Below, one piece after another: positions 4,137 through 6,188 of a stretch of DNA of 6,188 bases (within the stretch, counting starts at the first letter, position 1; each line of letters begins with the position of its first letter). The position numbers and the translations under genes were made by a program. Location of the stretch: contig URYT01000112.1 of the NCBI GenBank assembly GCA_900552185.1, positions 1 to 6,188 of the forward strand, read 5' to 3'. The notes beneath the pieces were generated by a model that saw nothing but the letters and a program-made list of their open reading frames with translations, ran no database searches and had not been told where the DNA came from. The DNA comes from an uncultured Collinsella sp. (lineage in GTDB: Bacteria > Actinomycetota > Coriobacteriia > Coriobacteriales > Coriobacteriaceae).

Positions 4137-6049
4137 AGGGCAGGGACTTTCGGCTCATCGTCGAGCTGCGGAATGGTGCCTACCACGTTGTCCGCCAGCC
4201 AATTCATCTCGACAATCTGCGTGCTCGGCAGCGGAGGGAAGCCTTCGATCTGTACCACGCCGTTCTGGCTGTGGAGCTCGCCGCCAAAGGGGTTGATGGA
4301 TCCCACAACAATGCCGTTGCGGAGCAACTGCACGAGTTTGCGCGTTTGGTAGGGTAGGCCCGGAGCGTAACGGATGTCGATAACGCCGGAGCTCATGCCA
4401 TACCAGTAGTTGACAGCGCGCACTTGGTTGTCGTCGCTGGTCTCGTCCCACGTGCCGTGAAGAAGGCTGCGAACGATGAGCTCGTAGTAACGGCCCCAGT
4501 TCCATACGGGCATGGCGATGCCGGTGACTTTGCCGTCGACCAAGCGGTGAAGCCCGTAGGCCGTTGGGTCTTCGAGCGACTTTGACATGTCAGCGCCGGT
4601 CATGACGCTTACGCCTTCGCGGCACATGGCTTCGGCAAGACCACCGGCGGGAACATCGCCCCAGGTGAGGATGACCTGCGCGCGCGGGTCGAGCAGCGAG
4701 GCGCCAATCGCAAAGGCGTTGATCTCGCTGAGTGCGCCCGAGGCGAAGACCGACGCGTGGTAACCGATGCGGTGGTTGTCCGCCATGCTGGCCGCAAGGG
4801 CGCCCAGCAGAAACTTGGCCTCGTACATCTTGCCAAAGTACGAACGGACGCTTTGATGGGGAAGGCCGATAGAGCAGTTGAGGAACCGAACCCGGGGATA
4901 CTCAACGGCAGCTCTGAGCGTATATTCCATCAGGCGGTGCGAGGTCGAGAAGATGACGTTTGCTCCATGTTTGACAGCCGTTTCCACGGCGGCGTAGAAC
5001 ACATCCGGATCGTGACAGTCCTCGAACGCCTCGGTGCGCACGATACCGCCAAAGTGCTCATCGAGATACTGACGCCCTTGGTCGTGCAGGCTGTCCCAGC
5101 TCGACGTCGCACAGGGGAACTCATGGATAAAGGCGATGCGCAGGGGGTTGGCCGTCGAGTAGACGGTCTTGCCCATAAAGAAGTTGAGCACGCCAGAGGT
5201 GGACTTGGCGGGCGTCTCCTCCTCGTCGACGCTCGGTGCTTCGACAAGATCGACCTTGTCCTCGTCATTTTTGCCGGCAATGACCAGCTCGCGCCAGATC
5301 TTGCACAGGCGGTTTACGACGATATCCGTTGGCGTATCCAGCAGGCGGTCCTGGTTGTACACATTGAGGTAGACGAGCATGGCGTCGGCGGGCGTAATGT
5401 CCAGGTGATCGCCGCCTGCGCGAAGGTAGGCACGCTTAAAGAGCAGGAAAGTGTGGCGCAGGTAGTCGACCTTTTTCTGCGGCCATTTTTCGATAAGGTT
5501 CTGACCGAGCATCTTCGCGAGCGTTTCGTAGCTTCCCTCACGCGAGAACTCGATCTCGTATAGGGGGCAGACGCGCCAAAACGCGCAGAACTCGCCGTAC
5601 AGGCGGCTTTCGACGGAATCCCATGTGCCGGGGTAGAGACGGGTGACCTTGGCCGAAACCGTCGGGGCGTCTAGGAATTTGAGGACACTGACGCGTTTGT
5701 TGCCTTCTTGGACATAGAACCGATGCATGAACTCGGTGACGATGACGGGGTCGCGATAGCCCTCGGTCACCTGGATGTCGTAGAGGTTGGACCACTTGCG
5801 GGCGAACTCGGTGCTAAACGGAAGCAGGGGCATAAAGTTACACGAAAAGGCGGACTGACGGCCCTTGGTGACCGTGCCGACGACCATTTCGAGCGGAATA
5901 TCCCGCAGGCCGACATTCTCTCGCTGACCTAAGGGGAGCTGAGCAACCAAGCTATCGAGGTCCGTAAGGTATGGATGCTCGCTTTGGCTAATGGCGCGTC
6001 GACGTCCTTGCTCGCCGCGCTTGCGTGCTTGACGATAGGCCTCTTCCAT
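4133..6049 (-). CDS. Cytoplasmic ParB-like / BMP (PnrA-like) ligand-binding fusion protein
   Basis: The 638-residue protein has two parts. Residues about 48-140 resemble the ParB/Srx-like fold: LRDIPLEMVVGTVTKGRQSA, then GYRDPVIVTEFMHRFYVQEG leading into NKRVSVLKFL. A mostly helical middle (about 145-260) and an acidic linker (261-285) follow. Residues about 303-605 resemble BMP/PnrA basic-membrane-protein substrate-binding domains: LRIAFIHEFP, SWDSLHDQGRQYLDEHFGG, YFGKMYEAKFLLGALAASMA, NHRIGYHAS, INAFAIGASLLDPRAQV, WNWGRYYELIVRSLLHGTW. Secreted BMP lipoproteins bind nucleosides for ABC uptake, but this one has no signal peptide or lipobox and no transporter genes beside it. A cytoplasmic sensing or regulatory role is therefore inferred. 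AAGGGAG lies 8 bases before the ATG. It overlaps the metallophosphoesterase start by four bases. Domain calls are by eye. Confidence 0.82.
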   Translation of the reverse strand: MEEAYRQARKRGEQGRRRAISQSEHPYLTDLDSLVAQLPLGQRENVGLRDIPLEMVVGTVTKGRQSAFSCNFMPLLPFSTEFARKWSNLYDIQVTEGYRDPVIVTEFMHRFYVQEGNKRVSVLKFLDAPTVSAKVTRLYPGTWDSVESRLYGEFCAFWRVCPLYEIEFSREGSYETLAKMLGQNLIEKWPQKKVDYLRHTFLLFKRAYLRAGGDHLDITPADAMLVYLNVYNQDRLLDTPTDIVVNRLCKIWRELVIAGKNDEDKVDLVEAPSVDEEETPAKSTSGVLNFFMGKTVYSTANPLRIAFIHEFPCATSSWDSLHDQGRQYLDEHFGGIVRTEAFEDCHDPDVFYAAVETAVKHGANVIFSTSHRLMEYTLRAAVEYPRVRFLNCSIGLPHQSVRSYFGKMYEAKFLLGALAASMADNHRIGYHASVFASGALSEINAFAIGASLLDPRAQVILTWGDVPAGGLAEAMCREGVSVMTGADMSKSLEDPTAYGLHRLVDGKVTGIAMPVWNWGRYYELIVRSLLHGTWDETSDDNQVRAVNYWYGMSSGVIDIRYAPGLPYQTRKLVQLLRNGIVVGSINPFGGELHSQNGVVQIEGFPPLPSTQIVEMNWLADNVVGTIPQLDDEPKVPAL

Positions 6050-6057
6050 GGTGTCTA

Positions 6058-6064
6058 CTCCCTT
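6058..6064 (-). promoter_or_regulatory. Ribosome binding site of the BMP-like gene
   Basis: Read leftwards, AAGGGAG lies 8 bases before the ATG at 6049 and supports that start over the internal methionines. Confidence 0.75.
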
Positions 6065-6079
6065 AGTCGTTTAAACAAC

Positions 6080-6108
6080 GATATAAACCATGGTACCACG
6101 AATGAAAA
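6080..6108 (-). promoter_or_regulatory. Possible promoter of the BMP-phosphoesterase unit
   Basis: Read leftwards, TTTTCA (6108-6103) and TATATC (6085-6080) are separated by 17 bases, each matching 4 of 6 consensus positions. Transcription would start near 6073. The palindrome GTTTAAAC (6069-6076) sits at that point and could be an operator, but this is weak. The -35 overlaps the foot of the repeat hairpin. Confidence 0.35.
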
Positions 6109-6144
6109 CCACTACAAAGATGCCTGTCCCCTTTGCGGTGGTTT
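6106..6144 (-). repeat. REP-like palindromic element, copy 2, possibly also a terminator
   Basis: Read leftwards, AAACCAC (6144-6138) pairs with GTGGTTT (6112-6106) and CAAAG (6135-6131) with CTTTG (6119-6115). Two interrupted positions lie between the stems and an 11-base loop holds GGGACAGGCAT. The first 19 bases from 6143 match copy 1 at 17 positions, but the far arm differs (CATCTTTG rather than TGTCCCCTTT). TTTT at 6108-6105 then CATT follows the hairpin leftwards, so it may also terminate the upstream leftward gene. Confidence 0.6.
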
Positions 6145-6188
6145 AGGCGATGATAGGGGCGATGGCGCGGATGCAGGCGTCGGCTGCC
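6143..6188 (-). CDS. 3' end of an unidentified leftward gene (start outside window)
   Basis: Read leftwards from the window edge, one frame gives AADACIRAIAPIIA followed by a TAA stop at 6145-6143. The codons (GCC, ATC, CGC, GAC) match the usage of the neighbouring genes. Only 14 residues are visible, so no family can be named. The stop touches the edge of the palindromic repeat, as for the metallophosphoesterase gene. Confidence 0.45.
   Translation of the reverse strand, partial: AADACIRAIAPIIA

Noticed and set aside
3513..4352. A 279-codon open frame on the plus strand
   Set aside because: It lies opposite the metallophosphoesterase, whose ordered metal-binding motifs make that strand the coding one.
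4757..5563. A 268-codon open frame on the plus strand
   Set aside because: It is antisense to the BMP-like gene, has no ribosome binding site of note and no recognisable motif. The minus-strand frame has clear domain structure and a good ribosome binding site.

Overview
This window looks like part of the core translation and transcription gene cluster of a fairly high-GC bacterium. It ends in a pair of leftward accessory genes. The order tuf end, rpmG, tRNA-Trp, secE, nusG, rplK, rplA is typical of Actinobacteria and some other Gram-positives. Strong use of GAG, AAG, GGC and GCC codons, the Lys/Ala-rich tail on SecE, and the short palindromic repeats built on AAAGGGGACA suggest a Coriobacteriia-type organism (Collinsella or a relative). 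That assignment is an inference from recall, not a database result.

Rightward part, 1-3375. The window opens inside tuf (EF-Tu domains 2 and 3), which ends at 453 and is followed by a near-perfect intrinsic terminator. A spacer of about 280 bases carries a probable promoter with a perfect TTGACA box. It leads into rpmG (zinc-ribbon L33), a complete tRNA-Trp with encoded CCA, a hairpin that could act as an attenuator, then secE and nusG, which are tightly packed. rplK and rplA follow. The 117-base spacer between them is highly structured. Its last hairpin (2550-2579) resembles the L1-binding region of 23S rRNA and runs straight into the rplA Shine-Dalgarno sequence, so it is a good candidate for L1 feedback control. 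A 17-bp hairpin closes the unit after rplA.

Leftward part, 3387-6188. Two genes overlap by ATGA and face the ribosomal genes: a 638-residue cytoplasmic protein joining a ParB-like N-terminal region to a BMP/PnrA-type ligand-binding domain, followed by a 236-residue metallophosphoesterase. They look like one translationally coupled unit, perhaps a ligand sensor with a phosphoesterase; no function is proven. A related short palindromic element sits downstream of the phosphoesterase (3392-3427) and again upstream of the BMP gene (6106-6144). In both places it touches the stop codon of a leftward reading frame. The last 46 bases appear to be the 3' end of another leftward gene.
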